Assembly: GCA_023129355.1 (NCBI GenBank)
Contig: JAGMCC010000019.1
Coordinates: 1-11,710, forward strand
Length of the DNA stretch: 11,710 nt
Source of the DNA: Dehalococcoidia bacterium
Lineage (GTDB): Bacteria; Chloroflexota; Dehalococcoidia; E44-bin15
Reading direction: 5' to 3'
The notes beneath the pieces were generated by a model. The model was not told the DNA's origin. It made no database searches and saw only the letters and a list, made by a program, of their open reading frames with translations. Each line of letters begins with the position of its first letter. The stretch's first letter is position 1. Position numbers and translations under genes: made by a program. This document shows, in pieces, positions 1 to 6,865 of this stretch.

Positions 1-1
1 G

Positions 2-28
2 CTTCTGGCGGCGAAGGGCAAAGAGTAG
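2..28 (+). CDS. C-terminal tail of an upstream coding frame (partial)
   Basis: Reading from base 2 gives eight codons ending in TAG at 26-28 (LLAAKGKE). The stop is followed at once by a purine-rich stretch that serves as ribosome binding site for the next small frame, which is the spacing expected inside an operon. Too little remains to identify the protein, and chance cannot be excluded. Confidence 0.25.
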   Translation, partial: LLAAKGKE

Positions 29-41
29 GGGGTTGTATATC

Positions 42-179
42 GTGGCTGAAGAACAGATGGAGCGTCGCCTTGAGGGCCTGGAACGAACGTTCAAGATAAT
101 TATGGTATTAGCCTTGGTGAGCCTGACCTGCAGTCTCGCTGCTCTCATGATAACTATCTTCGTGTTGCTTACCGATTAG
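42..179 (+). CDS. 45-residue single-span membrane peptide (hypothetical)
   Basis: A GTG-started frame of 45 codons ends in TAG at 177-179. A strong ribosome binding site (AGGGGG, 27-32) lies nine bases upstream of the start. Residues 1-18 are charged and look amphipathic, with EEQMERRLEGLER-type spacing that could form a short coiled coil. Residues 19-43 are one uninterrupted hydrophobic stretch (IIMVLALVSLTCSLAALMIT...) fitting a single membrane span. This layout suggests a small inner-membrane protein with a short cytoplasmic helix. I recognise no family. The good binding site, clean hydrophobic segment and placement before same-strand genes support a real gene, but conservation is untested. 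Confidence 0.5.
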   Translation: MAEEQMERRLEGLERTFKIIMVLALVSLTCSLAALMITIFVLLTD

Positions 180-212
180 TAGCTGCATCGATACCGACCA
201 GGTAGTGAAAAA

Positions 213-611
213 ATGGCGGAGACAAGACCCGATTCCCTGATGGCTTACTGCGGTCTTGATTGCAGCAATTGCTTCGGCTACACCAAGACAATAAGCGAGG
301 CGGCCAAGGGGCTGCGGCGCACGATGCGGGCGGAGAAGGTGAAGCAGGTGTGGCCCACGATCCCCTTCTTAGGGGACTACGATGCCTTCAAGAAAGATCT
401 CGATGCCCTTGCCGGCCTCAGGTGCAGGGGGTGCCTCGAAGGGGGCGGCAACCCTTTTTGCAAGATACGAAAGTGTTGCTTGGAGCGGGGCTATCGTAGC
501 TGCGCTCAGTGCGATGAGTTCGAGTCCTGTGAAAAGCTTGCCACCCTCGAGCCGGGCCACAAGGATGAGCACCTGAAAAACCTGAGGAGAATCCAGAAAT
601 CTATACCCTAA
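213..611 (+). CDS. DUF3795 cysteine-rich protein
   Basis: This 132-residue protein is rich in cysteine. It starts with the AYCGLDCSNC block (Cys13, Cys17, Cys20) typical of DUF3795, followed by Cys71/Cys74, Cys83, Cys88/Cys89, Cys97/Cys100 and Cys106. The paired spacing suggests binding of zinc or an iron-sulfur cluster. The family is widespread in anaerobic bacteria and archaea and has no established reaction. No signal peptide or membrane span is visible, so it is probably cytoplasmic. ATG at 213 is chosen, although its ribosome binding site is weak; an internal ATG at 240, just before the conserved cysteine block, is a possible alternative. It lies 24 bases before the mgtC-like gene on the same strand. 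The family call is firm and the function unknown. Confidence 0.85.
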   Translation: MAETRPDSLMAYCGLDCSNCFGYTKTISEAAKGLRRTMRAEKVKQVWPTIPFLGDYDAFKKDLDALAGLRCRGCLEGGGNPFCKIRKCCLERGYRSCAQCDEFESCEKLATLEPGHKDEHLKNLRRIQKSIP

Positions 612-635
612 ATTATTATGTAAGGGGGATGCCGT

Positions 636-1043
636 TTGTCACCGGAATTGGAGATGGTTCTGCGCCTCTTGCTGGCGGTGGGGCTGGCAGCGCTCATAGG
701 ATTGGAGCGGCAGCACGCTGGAAAACCAGCCGGGCTTCGCACTCACTTGCTGGTCTGTATCGGTGCTGCCCTGTTCACCATCGCCTCCATATACGGCTTT
801 GGCGAGGGTGGTGACCCTGCCCGGGTAGCCGCCGGTATAGTCGCCGGAATTGGATTCCTGGGTGCCGGCGCAATCATAAGTACCAGAGAGGGAATCTTGG
901 TCGGGCTTACCACTGCAGCCAGCATCTGGGCAGTTGCCGCTATAGGGCTTGCTGCTGGTGCCGGGCTATATATCCTGGCTCCCGTGGCCACTGCTGTGGT
1001 GCTTATCGTGCTGAGGCTACCCAAGAGAATAGGTGGAGAATGA
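636..1043 (+). CDS. MgtC/SapB family membrane protein
   Basis: A 135-residue hydrophobic protein matching the MgtC/SapB transmembrane domain. The signature GLERQHAGKPAGLRTHLLVC lies at residues 22-41 and a glycine-rich AAGIVAGIGFLGAGAI helix at 65-80. About five membrane segments are visible (roughly 5-22, 36-54, 64-82, 86-106, 108-127). It lacks the C-terminal cytosolic domain of Salmonella MgtC and so resembles the short SapB-like members. MgtC proteins are linked to low-magnesium adaptation and, in Salmonella, to inhibition of the F-type ATPase; the role here is not established. The start is TTG at 636, preceded by AAGGGGG at 622-628; the nearby ATG at 629 is in another frame. Its stop overlaps the leuC start (ATGA, 1040-1043), implying translational coupling. 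Confidence 0.88.
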   Translation: MSPELEMVLRLLLAVGLAALIGLERQHAGKPAGLRTHLLVCIGAALFTIASIYGFGEGGDPARVAAGIVAGIGFLGAGAIISTREGILVGLTTAASIWAVAAIGLAAGAGLYILAPVATAVVLIVLRLPKRIGGE

Positions 1044-2305
1044 CAGGATCGACCATATCAGAAAAGATCCTAGCAGCCCATAGCGGAAAGGATAAGGTCA
1101 GCCCTGGCGAGTTTTTAAATGTCAGGGTTGACCTGGTTATGGCCAATGACATCACTGCCCCTATCGCCATCAGGGAGTTTGAGCGCATTGGCGTGAAAAG
1201 CGTCTTCGACCCAAAGAGGGTGGTGATGGTCCCCGACCACTTTGTTCCCAACAAGGACATCCCCTCTGCGGAGCAGGCGAAGCTTATGCGGGAGTTCGCC
1301 TGGGAGCAGGGAGTTATATATTTCGAGGTGGGCAGCGGCGGCATCGAGCATGTGCTCCTGCCGGAGAAGGGTCTGGTGCTGCCCGGCGAAGTGGTTGTGG
1401 GCGCCGATTCTCATACCTGCACCTATGGCGCGCTGGGGGCCTTCGCCACCGGGATGGGCTCCACAGACATCGCCTGCGCCATGGCCACCGGCGAGATATG
1501 GATGAAAGTCCCGCCGACGATAAAGCTTGTTTATCACGGCAGGGCAAAAAAGTGGGTCAGCGGCAAGGACCTCATCCTTTATACCATCGGCAACATCGGT
1601 GTTGATGGGGCGCTTTATGCCACGATGGAGTTTTGCGGCGAGGCCATCGATGCCCTTTCCATGGACAGCCGCTTTACCATGGCAAATATGGCCGTCGAGG
1701 CTGGCGCCAAGGCGGGAATCTTCAGGATCGATAACAAGACCCGGGCTTATCTCAAGGAGCGCGCCCGGCGTCCCTATCAGGCCTATGAGCCTGATGAGGA
1801 TGCCCATTACGAAAAAATCATTGAGTATGATGTATCCCAGATAGAGCCTCAGGTGGCCTTCCCCCACCTGCCCTCGAACACAAAGCCGATAAGCGATGTG
1901 GGCGAGGTGAGGATCGACCAGGCGGTGATCGGCAGTTGCACCAACGGTCGCATCGATGACCTGCAAACGGCCGCCGATGTGCTGAAGTGGATGAAAGTTC
2001 ACCCTGAGGTGAGATGCATCGTAATCCCCGGCTCTCAGGAGGTCTATCTTGAGGCGCTGCGCCGCGGTCTCATTGAAATTTTCGTCCGCGCGGGGGCAGT
2101 GGTGAGCCCTCCCACCTGTGGTCCCTGCCTCGGTGGGCATATGGGGGTGCTGGGTGATGGGGAACGGGCCATCTCCACCACCAACCGCAACTTCGTGGGC
2201 CGGATGGGGAGCCCTGATTCGGAGGTCTACCTCTCCAACCCGGCGATCGCCGCCGCCAGCGCCATACTGGGGAGGATCGGGAGCCCGGAGGAGATAGTGG
2301 GGTGA
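1040..2305 (+). CDS. leuC: 3-isopropylmalate dehydratase large subunit (LeuC/aconitase family)
   Basis: A 421-residue large subunit of the [4Fe-4S] aconitase superfamily. With LeuD it isomerises 2-isopropylmalate to 3-isopropylmalate and, in the citramalate route, citramalate to 3-methylmalate. The substrate motif GADSHTCTYGALGAFATGMG is at residues 121-140. The three cluster ligands are Cys300 (IGSCTNGR), Cys360 and Cys363 (PPTCGPCLGG), and all are present. The length fits the compact LeuC2/homoaconitase-type branch with a separate small subunit, not the roughly 465-residue enterobacterial LeuC. Homoaconitase activity cannot be excluded from sequence alone, but the neighbours leuD, leuB and cimA favour branched-chain amino acid synthesis. 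It overlaps mgtC upstream (ATGA) and the next small frame downstream (GTGA). Unusually, leuD is not adjacent: three genes intervene. Confidence 0.95.
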   Translation: MTGSTISEKILAAHSGKDKVSPGEFLNVRVDLVMANDITAPIAIREFERIGVKSVFDPKRVVMVPDHFVPNKDIPSAEQAKLMREFAWEQGVIYFEVGSGGIEHVLLPEKGLVLPGEVVVGADSHTCTYGALGAFATGMGSTDIACAMATGEIWMKVPPTIKLVYHGRAKKWVSGKDLILYTIGNIGVDGALYATMEFCGEAIDALSMDSRFTMANMAVEAGAKAGIFRIDNKTRAYLKERARRPYQAYEPDEDAHYEKIIEYDVSQIEPQVAFPHLPSNTKPISDVGEVRIDQAVIGSCTNGRIDDLQTAADVLKWMKVHPEVRCIVIPGSQEVYLEALRRGLIEIFVRAGAVVSPPTCGPCLGGHMGVLGDGERAISTTNRNFVGRMGSPDSEVYLSNPAIAAASAILGRIGSPEEIVG

Positions 2306-2490
2306 CGGTGGGGAGTTCGAGAAAAGGCGTGGCCGGCAGGATTGCCGTTTTTATAGTGGGTCTGCTGGTTATTCTGGGCATTATAATAGTGTCAAAAGCG
2401 TTTTTCAGGGGCATGTTGACCGGGATAGCGCTCGCAGGCTGTGCCGTCACCATTTTTTGGATGATGAGGACTATGAGAAGGAAGCACTAA
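2302..2490 (+). CDS. 62-residue two-span membrane protein (hypothetical)
   Basis: A GTG start at 2302 overlaps the leuC stop as GTGA. A strong ribosome binding site, GGAGGAG at 2287-2293, lies inside the end of leuC, eight bases from the start. A second in-frame GTG at 2308 is possible. The product is basic at both ends (SSRKGVAGR and RTMRRKH) with two hydrophobic stretches at about residues 13-31 and 37-55. This predicts a helical hairpin in the membrane with both termini in the cytoplasm. I recognise no family. It lies two bases upstream of the next membrane protein, and the two may act together. The binding site and overlap argue for a real gene. Confidence 0.6.
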   Translation: MTVGSSRKGVAGRIAVFIVGLLVILGIIIVSKAFFRGMLTGIALAGCAVTIFWMMRTMRRKH

Positions 2491-2492
2491 AG

Positions 2493-3005
2493 ATGCAAGT
2501 GACTGAAATCTATAAAGAGACGATACCATTCGCTCTTATGAAATTGGTGCTAGGCGTGTTTATCGCTTGCACATTGTTGTTCCTTGGCCTGTTTGCTTAT
2601 CAAGTTTTAGTAGGGCCAGTTGGTGATAATCCAGCTCTGGACTGGGTTTATTTGCTTATGTGTCTGTTGTTTGCTGGATTTACCGCTCTTATAAGGAACT
2701 TCAACAAGCTAGCCATTGAGATCACCACTCAATCGATCAATGTTGGCTTTGGAATTTTTAAGCGCGTCATACCCTGGGACAACATTAATAGCTGTTATTT
2801 AGACGATGCTTCGGCAATTGGTAGTTATGGAGGTTGGGGTATTCGCATGGCGAAGGTTAAAGGCAAGTGGAGGCTGGTATATAATGTCATTGGCTGCCCC
2901 ACAGTCGTGCTGGAACTGGAGAAGGGTAGGTTCAGGGAGTTTGTATTTTCCACTAAAAACCCGGATGGGGTAATGGAGACAGCAAGGCAACAAATCCTGA
3001 AGTGA
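2493..3005 (+). CDS. Membrane protein with C-terminal PH-like domain (hypothetical)
   Basis: A 170-residue protein with two membrane spans (about 14-37 and 48-67) and a cytoplasmic C-terminal half. The half contains IPWDNINSC, the block YGGWGIR at 112-118 and a VYNVIG...VVLELEKGR strand pair. This pattern resembles bacterial PH-like (bPH2-type) membrane proteins, in which the YGGWGIR-type motif is recurrent; the assignment is from memory of the pattern. ATG at 2493 is chosen, two bases after the previous stop, with GAAGGAAG at 2477-2484 as ribosome binding site. A longer TTG-started frame from 2457 overlaps the upstream gene and adds only hydrophilic residues. A 60-base sample (2521-2580) is 43% GC against 68% in leuC (1381-1440), hinting at separate origin. 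Function unknown. Confidence 0.72.
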   Translation: MQVTEIYKETIPFALMKLVLGVFIACTLLFLGLFAYQVLVGPVGDNPALDWVYLLMCLLFAGFTALIRNFNKLAIEITTQSINVGFGIFKRVIPWDNINSCYLDDASAIGSYGGWGIRMAKVKGKWRLVYNVIGCPTVVLELEKGRFREFVFSTKNPDGVMETARQQILK

Positions 3006-3049
3006 TGGGTGGTTTCATTAGGAAGGCGTTTAGGTCGGACAGAGGGTAA
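3005..3049 (+). CDS. Possible 14-codon micro-ORF
   Basis: ATG at 3005 overlaps the preceding TGA (TGATG, 3003-3007) and reads 14 codons (MGGFIRKAFRSDRG) to TAA at 3047-3049, just before the GIY-YIG gene. Such an overlap can allow translation by termination-reinitiation. There is no independent sign that the peptide is functional; it may only bridge ribosomes to the next gene or be chance. Confidence 0.15.
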   Translation: MGGFIRKAFRSDRG

Positions 3050-3055
3050 AGTGGG

Positions 3056-3517
3056 ATGAGAATGAAGATGAACGTGAAATTTAAGGAGTTAGTAGAACAG
3101 ATGCCAGGATTGCTCCAAAGTTTGGGATCTCAGCCTTTTCGAACGAGGGATAATCTTGCTAGCATTTCAGAACGCGGTATCTATGTATTCTATGAGAATG
3201 ATAGACCTCTCTATATCGGGCGATCCAACAGACTTAGGGGTCGGATTCAGGAGCATGCTCGGGAAAGTTCTGGACATAATAAGGCTACCTTTGCCTTCAA
3301 TCTCGCTAAGGAGGCGCTGGAACTTACGTCTAATATTCCGCGGAAGGAGTTGGAGCGAGACCCCGGTTTCAAGATGGCTTTCGATGAAGCGAAGAAATGT
3401 GTTAGAGAGATGAAAATACGCGTTATACAAATTGAAGACCAAGTTACGCAGGCACTCTTTGAGATATACGCGGCTTTGGCATTAGACACCGCGTACAACG
3501 ATTTTGGAACACATTAG
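3056..3517 (+). CDS. GIY-YIG nuclease-fold protein
   Basis: A 153-residue protein with a complete GIY-YIG catalytic set. GIY is at 41-43, YIG at 53-55, the basic helix RSNRLRGRIQEH at 56-67 (candidate catalytic Arg and His67), a metal-binding Glu136 in LFEIYAAL and a terminal Asn148 in AYNDFG. The domain fills nearly the whole protein after a 40-residue N-terminal helix region. No second DNA-binding domain is visible, unlike UvrC or intron-encoded homing enzymes. It is predicted to cut DNA or RNA; the target is unknown. Start ATG 3056 follows GAGGG at 3042-3046; in-frame ATGs at 3062 and 3068 are alternatives. It is the last of three genes separating leuC from leuD and ends 17 bases before leuD. 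A sample (3121-3180) is 45% GC. Standalone housekeeping and mobile nucleases share this fold, so its role stays open. Confidence 0.85.
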   Translation: MRMKMNVKFKELVEQMPGLLQSLGSQPFRTRDNLASISERGIYVFYENDRPLYIGRSNRLRGRIQEHARESSGHNKATFAFNLAKEALELTSNIPRKELERDPGFKMAFDEAKKCVREMKIRVIQIEDQVTQALFEIYAALALDTAYNDFGTH

Positions 3518-3520
3518 CCA

Positions 3521-3537
3521 GAGGAGACCATACCTTG
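3521..3537 (+). promoter_or_regulatory. Ribosome binding site fixing the TTG start of leuD
   Basis: GAGGAG at 3521-3526 lies eight bases before TTG at 3535-3537. No ATG or GTG is available nearby in this frame, and the conserved LeuD N-terminus begins directly after it. Confidence 0.75.
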
Positions 3538-4038
3538 AACCTTAAAGGCAAAGTACATAAATACGGTGCTAATGTAGATACCGATGCTATCATCCCTGCT
3601 CGCTATCTCAATATCTCCGAGCCGGGGGAGCTGTCCAAGCACTGCATGGAGGGCATCGATGGCGAGTTCTTGAAACGGGTGAAGCCGGGCGACATCATCG
3701 TGGCTACCACCAACTTCGGCTGCGGCTCATCGCGGGAGCATGCCCCCATTGCCATCAAGGCAGCGGGCATATCCTGCGTTATCGCTCAGAGCTTCGCCCG
3801 CATCTTCTTCCGCAACGCCATTAACATCGGCCTGCCCCTTCTTGAGTGCGCCCAGGCGAACGAGATCGAGCAGGACGACGAGCTTGAGGTGGCGCTGGAA
3901 AATGGCGAGATTAGTGACATTACCAGGAACAAGGTGTTTAAGGCGGAGCCCTACCCCGATTTCATGCTCCAGCTCATTTCAACGGGGGGACTCATCGAAT
4001 ATACCAGGAAGAACATAGAGGCGAGGGGGTCTCAGTGA
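3535..4038 (+). CDS. leuD: 3-isopropylmalate dehydratase small subunit
   Basis: A 167-residue small (swivel-domain) subunit that pairs with LeuC. The N-terminal DTDAIIPARYL is at 15-25. The substrate-binding loop GCGSSREH is at 62-69 (Ser65, Arg67, Glu68, His69), followed by the conserved SFARIFFRNAINIGLPLLE. About 165 residues is usual for the compact type that partners a 420-residue LeuC; enterobacterial LeuD is nearer 200. The specificity loop after Pro21 reads YLNI, in the position where family members carry variants such as YLRT or YLVY that correlate with substrate. Start is TTG. The 3' end overlaps leuB by GTGA (4035-4038), so the two are probably co-translated. The complex should process both isopropylmalate and citramalate given the CimA gene downstream. 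Confidence 0.95.
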   Translation: MNLKGKVHKYGANVDTDAIIPARYLNISEPGELSKHCMEGIDGEFLKRVKPGDIIVATTNFGCGSSREHAPIAIKAAGISCVIAQSFARIFFRNAINIGLPLLECAQANEIEQDDELEVALENGEISDITRNKVFKAEPYPDFMLQLISTGGLIEYTRKNIEARGSQ

Positions 4039-5126
4039 GATTCAACATCGTAATACTTCCCGGCGATGGCGTCGGCCCTGAGGTCGCTGCCGAGGGGGTC
4101 AAGGTTCTTGAGGCGGTGGGCGCAAGATTCGGGCATTTTTTCGAACTGGAATATTGCCCTATTGGGGGAGTCGCCATAGATCAATTTGGGGTCGCTCTGC
4201 CTAAAAAGACGCTCAGGAAGTGCGAAAAAAGCGACGCCGTGCTCATGGGGGCGGTTGGTGGCCCCAAGTGGGATGACCCGACGGCAAAGGTTCGGCCGGA
4301 AGACGGGCTTCTCGGCCTACGCAAGGGGCTGAAGCTCTTTGCCAACCTGCGCCCGGTCAAAGTCCTCCCCATGCTCATAGATTCCACCACCCTAAAGCCA
4401 GCCATCATCAGAGGCGTTGACCTCATGATTGTTCGAGAGCTTACCGGAGGGATTTACTTCGGCAGGCCCAAAAAGCAGTGGCAGACAGCGGCGGGGCGAA
4501 AAGCGGTGGATAGCATGCTCTATTCGGAGCGAGAGATCGAGCGCATCCTCAGGGTTGGCTTTGAGCTAGCGCGTAGCCGGCGTAAAAAGCTGGTCTCGGT
4601 GGATAAGGCCAATGTTCTGGAATCGTCCCGCCTGTGGCGGCAGCTCGCCATCGAGCTCTCCAAGGGCTACCCCGATGTGGAGCTTCAGCATATGCTGATC
4701 GATGCCTGCGCCATGAGGCTCATTCAGCGCCCCGCCGATTTCGATGTCATCGTCACCGGTAACATGTTTGGCGACATCCTCACCGACGAAGCCTCCATGC
4801 TCGCCGGCTCGATGGGGATGCTTCCCTCGGCGAGCCTCGCCGGGGTGCCCAGGGCTGGCGAGAGGACCTTTGGCATGTATGAGCCGATTCATGGCAGCGC
4901 GCCGCGAAGGGCAGGGCAGAACATTGCCAACCCCATCGCTCAGATCATGAGTGTCGCCATGATGCTCCGCTACTCGCTGGGGCTGGTTAAGGGGGCGAAT
5001 GCGGTTGAAAAAGCGGTAAGCCATGTCTTAGAGGAGGGCTACCGAACCTATGATATAATGGAGGAAGGCAAAACCCAGGTGGGGACGCGGGAGATGGGGG
5101 ACAGGGTAGCGGATAGGGTGAGTTAA
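4035..5126 (+). CDS. leuB: 3-isopropylmalate / 3-methylmalate dehydrogenase
   Basis: A 363-residue beta-decarboxylating dehydrogenase. It oxidises 3-isopropylmalate to 4-methyl-2-oxopentanoate and, in the citramalate route, 3-methylmalate to 2-oxobutanoate plus CO2. Visible residues are the GDGVGPEV start (10-17), Arg96 and Arg106 (LRKGLKLFANLRP), Arg134 and Tyr141 (VRELTGGIYFG), Lys191 (VDKANVL), Asp223, and Asp247/Asp251 (GDILTDEAS). These match the substrate and Mg binding set of IPMDH. The cofactor loop reads HGSAPRRAG (286-294). NAD-dependent IPMDHs such as Thermus and E. coli have Asp-Ile where this protein has Arg291-Arg292, so NADP use is possible. GTG start, coupled to leuD by GTGA; cimA starts nine bases after the stop. 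Confidence 0.95.
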   Translation: MRFNIVILPGDGVGPEVAAEGVKVLEAVGARFGHFFELEYCPIGGVAIDQFGVALPKKTLRKCEKSDAVLMGAVGGPKWDDPTAKVRPEDGLLGLRKGLKLFANLRPVKVLPMLIDSTTLKPAIIRGVDLMIVRELTGGIYFGRPKKQWQTAAGRKAVDSMLYSEREIERILRVGFELARSRRKKLVSVDKANVLESSRLWRQLAIELSKGYPDVELQHMLIDACAMRLIQRPADFDVIVTGNMFGDILTDEASMLAGSMGMLPSASLAGVPRAGERTFGMYEPIHGSAPRRAGQNIANPIAQIMSVAMMLRYSLGLVKGANAVEKAVSHVLEEGYRTYDIMEEGKTQVGTREMGDRVADRVS

Positions 5127-5135
5127 GGGCAGGTA

Positions 5136-6734
5136 GTGTTGACCCAGGTCCAGCTTTATGACACCACACTTCGCGATGGGGCGCAGCGTGAGGGCATATC
5201 CTTCACCGTGGAGGACAAGCTCCGTATCGCCAAAAAGCTCGATGAGCTGGGCATCCACTTTATCGAGGGTGGCTGGCCGGGCTCAAACCCCAAGGACGAG
5301 GAGTTTTTCACCAAGGCGCCGAGCCTGGCCCTCTCCCATGCCCTCTTAGTCGCCTTTGGCAGCACGCGGCATCCCAAAGCGAAAGCGGAAAAAGACCCCA
5401 ACCTTCATGCCCTGCTCGATGCCAAAACAGAGGTGGTAACGATAGTGGGCAAGAGCTGGGATATACATGTCACCCAGGTTTTGGAGACCACTTTGGAGCA
5501 GAACCTGCGCATGATTGCCGACTCCATAAGCTACCTCAAATCCCAGGGGAGAAGGGTCTTCTTCGATGCGGAGCACTTTTTCGATGGCTATAAGGCGAAT
5601 GCTCCTTATGCCCTCGAGAGCCTGAAAGCCGCTGCTGAAGCGGGTGCTGAATGCCTCATCCTCTGCGATACCAACGGTGGGGCGATGACCGGTGATGTAG
5701 CTGCTGCCTTCGGTGCTGCCAGAAAAGTGACCGGCACCCCGCTTGGTGTCCACACTCATAACGACGCCGAGCTTGCCGTGGCCAATACCCTGACCGCGGT
5801 CCAGGCCGGTGCCACTCAGGTTCAAGGCACCATCAACGGTTATGGAGAGCGCTGCGGCAATGCCAACCTATGCTCTGTCATACCTGCGCTGAAGCTTAAG
5901 ATGGACATCGATTGCATCAGCGATGAGCAACTCGCCAGGCTGAGCGAGGTCGCTCACTATGTGAGCGAGGTCGCTAATATGACCCTCGATACCCACCTTC
6001 CTTATGTGGGAGCCAGCGCTTTCGCCCATAAGGGCGGCCTCCATGTGGCTGCCATGATGAAGTGGGAGAAAAGCTATCATCATATCGAGCCCGATCTGGT
6101 AGGCAACCAATGGCGAACACTGGTATCCGAGCTTTCGGGAAAGGGGGGTATTATCCGTAAAGCTCGGGAACAGGGCTTGGAGCTTATCTCTCAGGGTGAA
6201 CAGGCGCGGGACATACTGGAACACGTCAAGACTATGGAGAGCCGCGGCTTCCAGTATGAGGATGCCGAAGCCTCCTTCGAGCTGCTCGTCCGCCGCGCGC
6301 AGCCGGACTATAAGCCTCCCTTCGAGCTAATCGATTTCATGGTGGTGGTGGAGAAAAGGCGCCGCCCTTCAGTGACGGAGAGCGACGAGGAGCTCTTATC
6401 CGAGGCCACGGTAAAGATAAAGGTTGGTGGCGATGTGATCCATACCGCCGCCGAGGGAAATGGCCCGGTTGATGCCCTGGATGCCGCGATGCGTAAATCG
6501 CTCGTGGTGTTCTATCCTAGACTTGAGGCGGTGCGCCTGGTGGACTATAAAGTGCGCGTCATAGAGGGGACTGGGGGCACAGGGGCCCGGGTCAGGGTGC
6601 TTATTGAATCGAGCGATGGGGAGCAGGAGTGGCGGACGGTTGGAAGCTCCAGCAATATTATCGAAGCCAGCTGGCTGGCGCTTGCCGATAGCCTGGAGTA
6701 CTGGCTGCTGAAAAAGGGCGCCACACCGCTGTAG
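5136..6734 (+). CDS. cimA: (R)-citramalate synthase
   Basis: A 532-residue protein that condenses acetyl-CoA with pyruvate to (R)-citramalate, the first step of threonine-independent isoleucine synthesis. The HMGL-like TIM barrel starts with LYDTTLRDGAQREG (7-20; catalytic Arg13, Asp14). It continues with the CimA-type EGGWPGSNPKD (44-54), metal ligands His206 and His208 (HTHND) and NGYGERCGNANL (234-245). The GWPGSNPKD motif and length separate it from LeuA. A C-terminal LeuA-dimer regulatory domain spans about 405-525, so feedback inhibition, probably by isoleucine, is expected. GTG at 5136 or TTG at 5139 serves AAGGG at 5125-5129. It is last in the operon after leuB and supplies substrate for LeuCD and LeuB. 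No clear rho-independent terminator follows; the 130 bases downstream are AT-rich. Confidence 0.93.
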   Translation: MLTQVQLYDTTLRDGAQREGISFTVEDKLRIAKKLDELGIHFIEGGWPGSNPKDEEFFTKAPSLALSHALLVAFGSTRHPKAKAEKDPNLHALLDAKTEVVTIVGKSWDIHVTQVLETTLEQNLRMIADSISYLKSQGRRVFFDAEHFFDGYKANAPYALESLKAAAEAGAECLILCDTNGGAMTGDVAAAFGAARKVTGTPLGVHTHNDAELAVANTLTAVQAGATQVQGTINGYGERCGNANLCSVIPALKLKMDIDCISDEQLARLSEVAHYVSEVANMTLDTHLPYVGASAFAHKGGLHVAAMMKWEKSYHHIEPDLVGNQWRTLVSELSGKGGIIRKAREQGLELISQGEQARDILEHVKTMESRGFQYEDAEASFELLVRRAQPDYKPPFELIDFMVVVEKRRRPSVTESDEELLSEATVKIKVGGDVIHTAAEGNGPVDALDAAMRKSLVVFYPRLEAVRLVDYKVRVIEGTGGTGARVRVLIESSDGEQEWRTVGSSSNIIEASWLALADSLEYWLLKKGATPL

Positions 6735-6812
6735 GTATAGCATAGGGATTAAACTAGACGGTATCGCTCGATTGTAGTTGATATTTGATATAAAGAGGCT
6801 TTTATCGGTAGT

Positions 6813-6840
6813 GGGTCAATTTGAACTTTGACTAAAACCC
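6813..6840 (+). repeat. Small inverted repeat upstream of hicA
   Basis: GTCAA (6815-6819) pairs with TTGAC (6828-6832) around an eight-base loop, and GGG/CCC flank it imperfectly. There is no T-tract, so it is a weak candidate for a cimA terminator. It may also be chance in AT-rich sequence. Confidence 0.25.
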
Positions 6841-6865
6841 TTTTACACCCCCCTTTACAAACCCC

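Noticed and set aside
1115..2140. 341-codon open frame on the - strand
   Set aside because: It lies wholly within leuC, whose cluster ligands and motifs are intact. Long antisense frames are expected in GC-rich coding sequence, and this one has no recognisable domain.
2457..2492. Upstream TTG start of the PH-like membrane protein
   Set aside because: It overlaps the preceding gene and adds a short acidic stretch without a binding site; ATG at 2493 has one.
3521..3537. Intron or intein association for the GIY-YIG gene
   Set aside because: leuC and leuD are both complete and contain no inserted domain, so the nuclease is not inside an intron or intein of these genes.
4566..5024. 152-codon - strand frame inside leuB
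   Set aside because: Antisense shadow of a clear enzyme gene, with no domain pattern.
5346..5825. 159-codon - strand frame inside cimA
   Set aside because: Antisense to well-conserved CimA motifs; no family resemblance.
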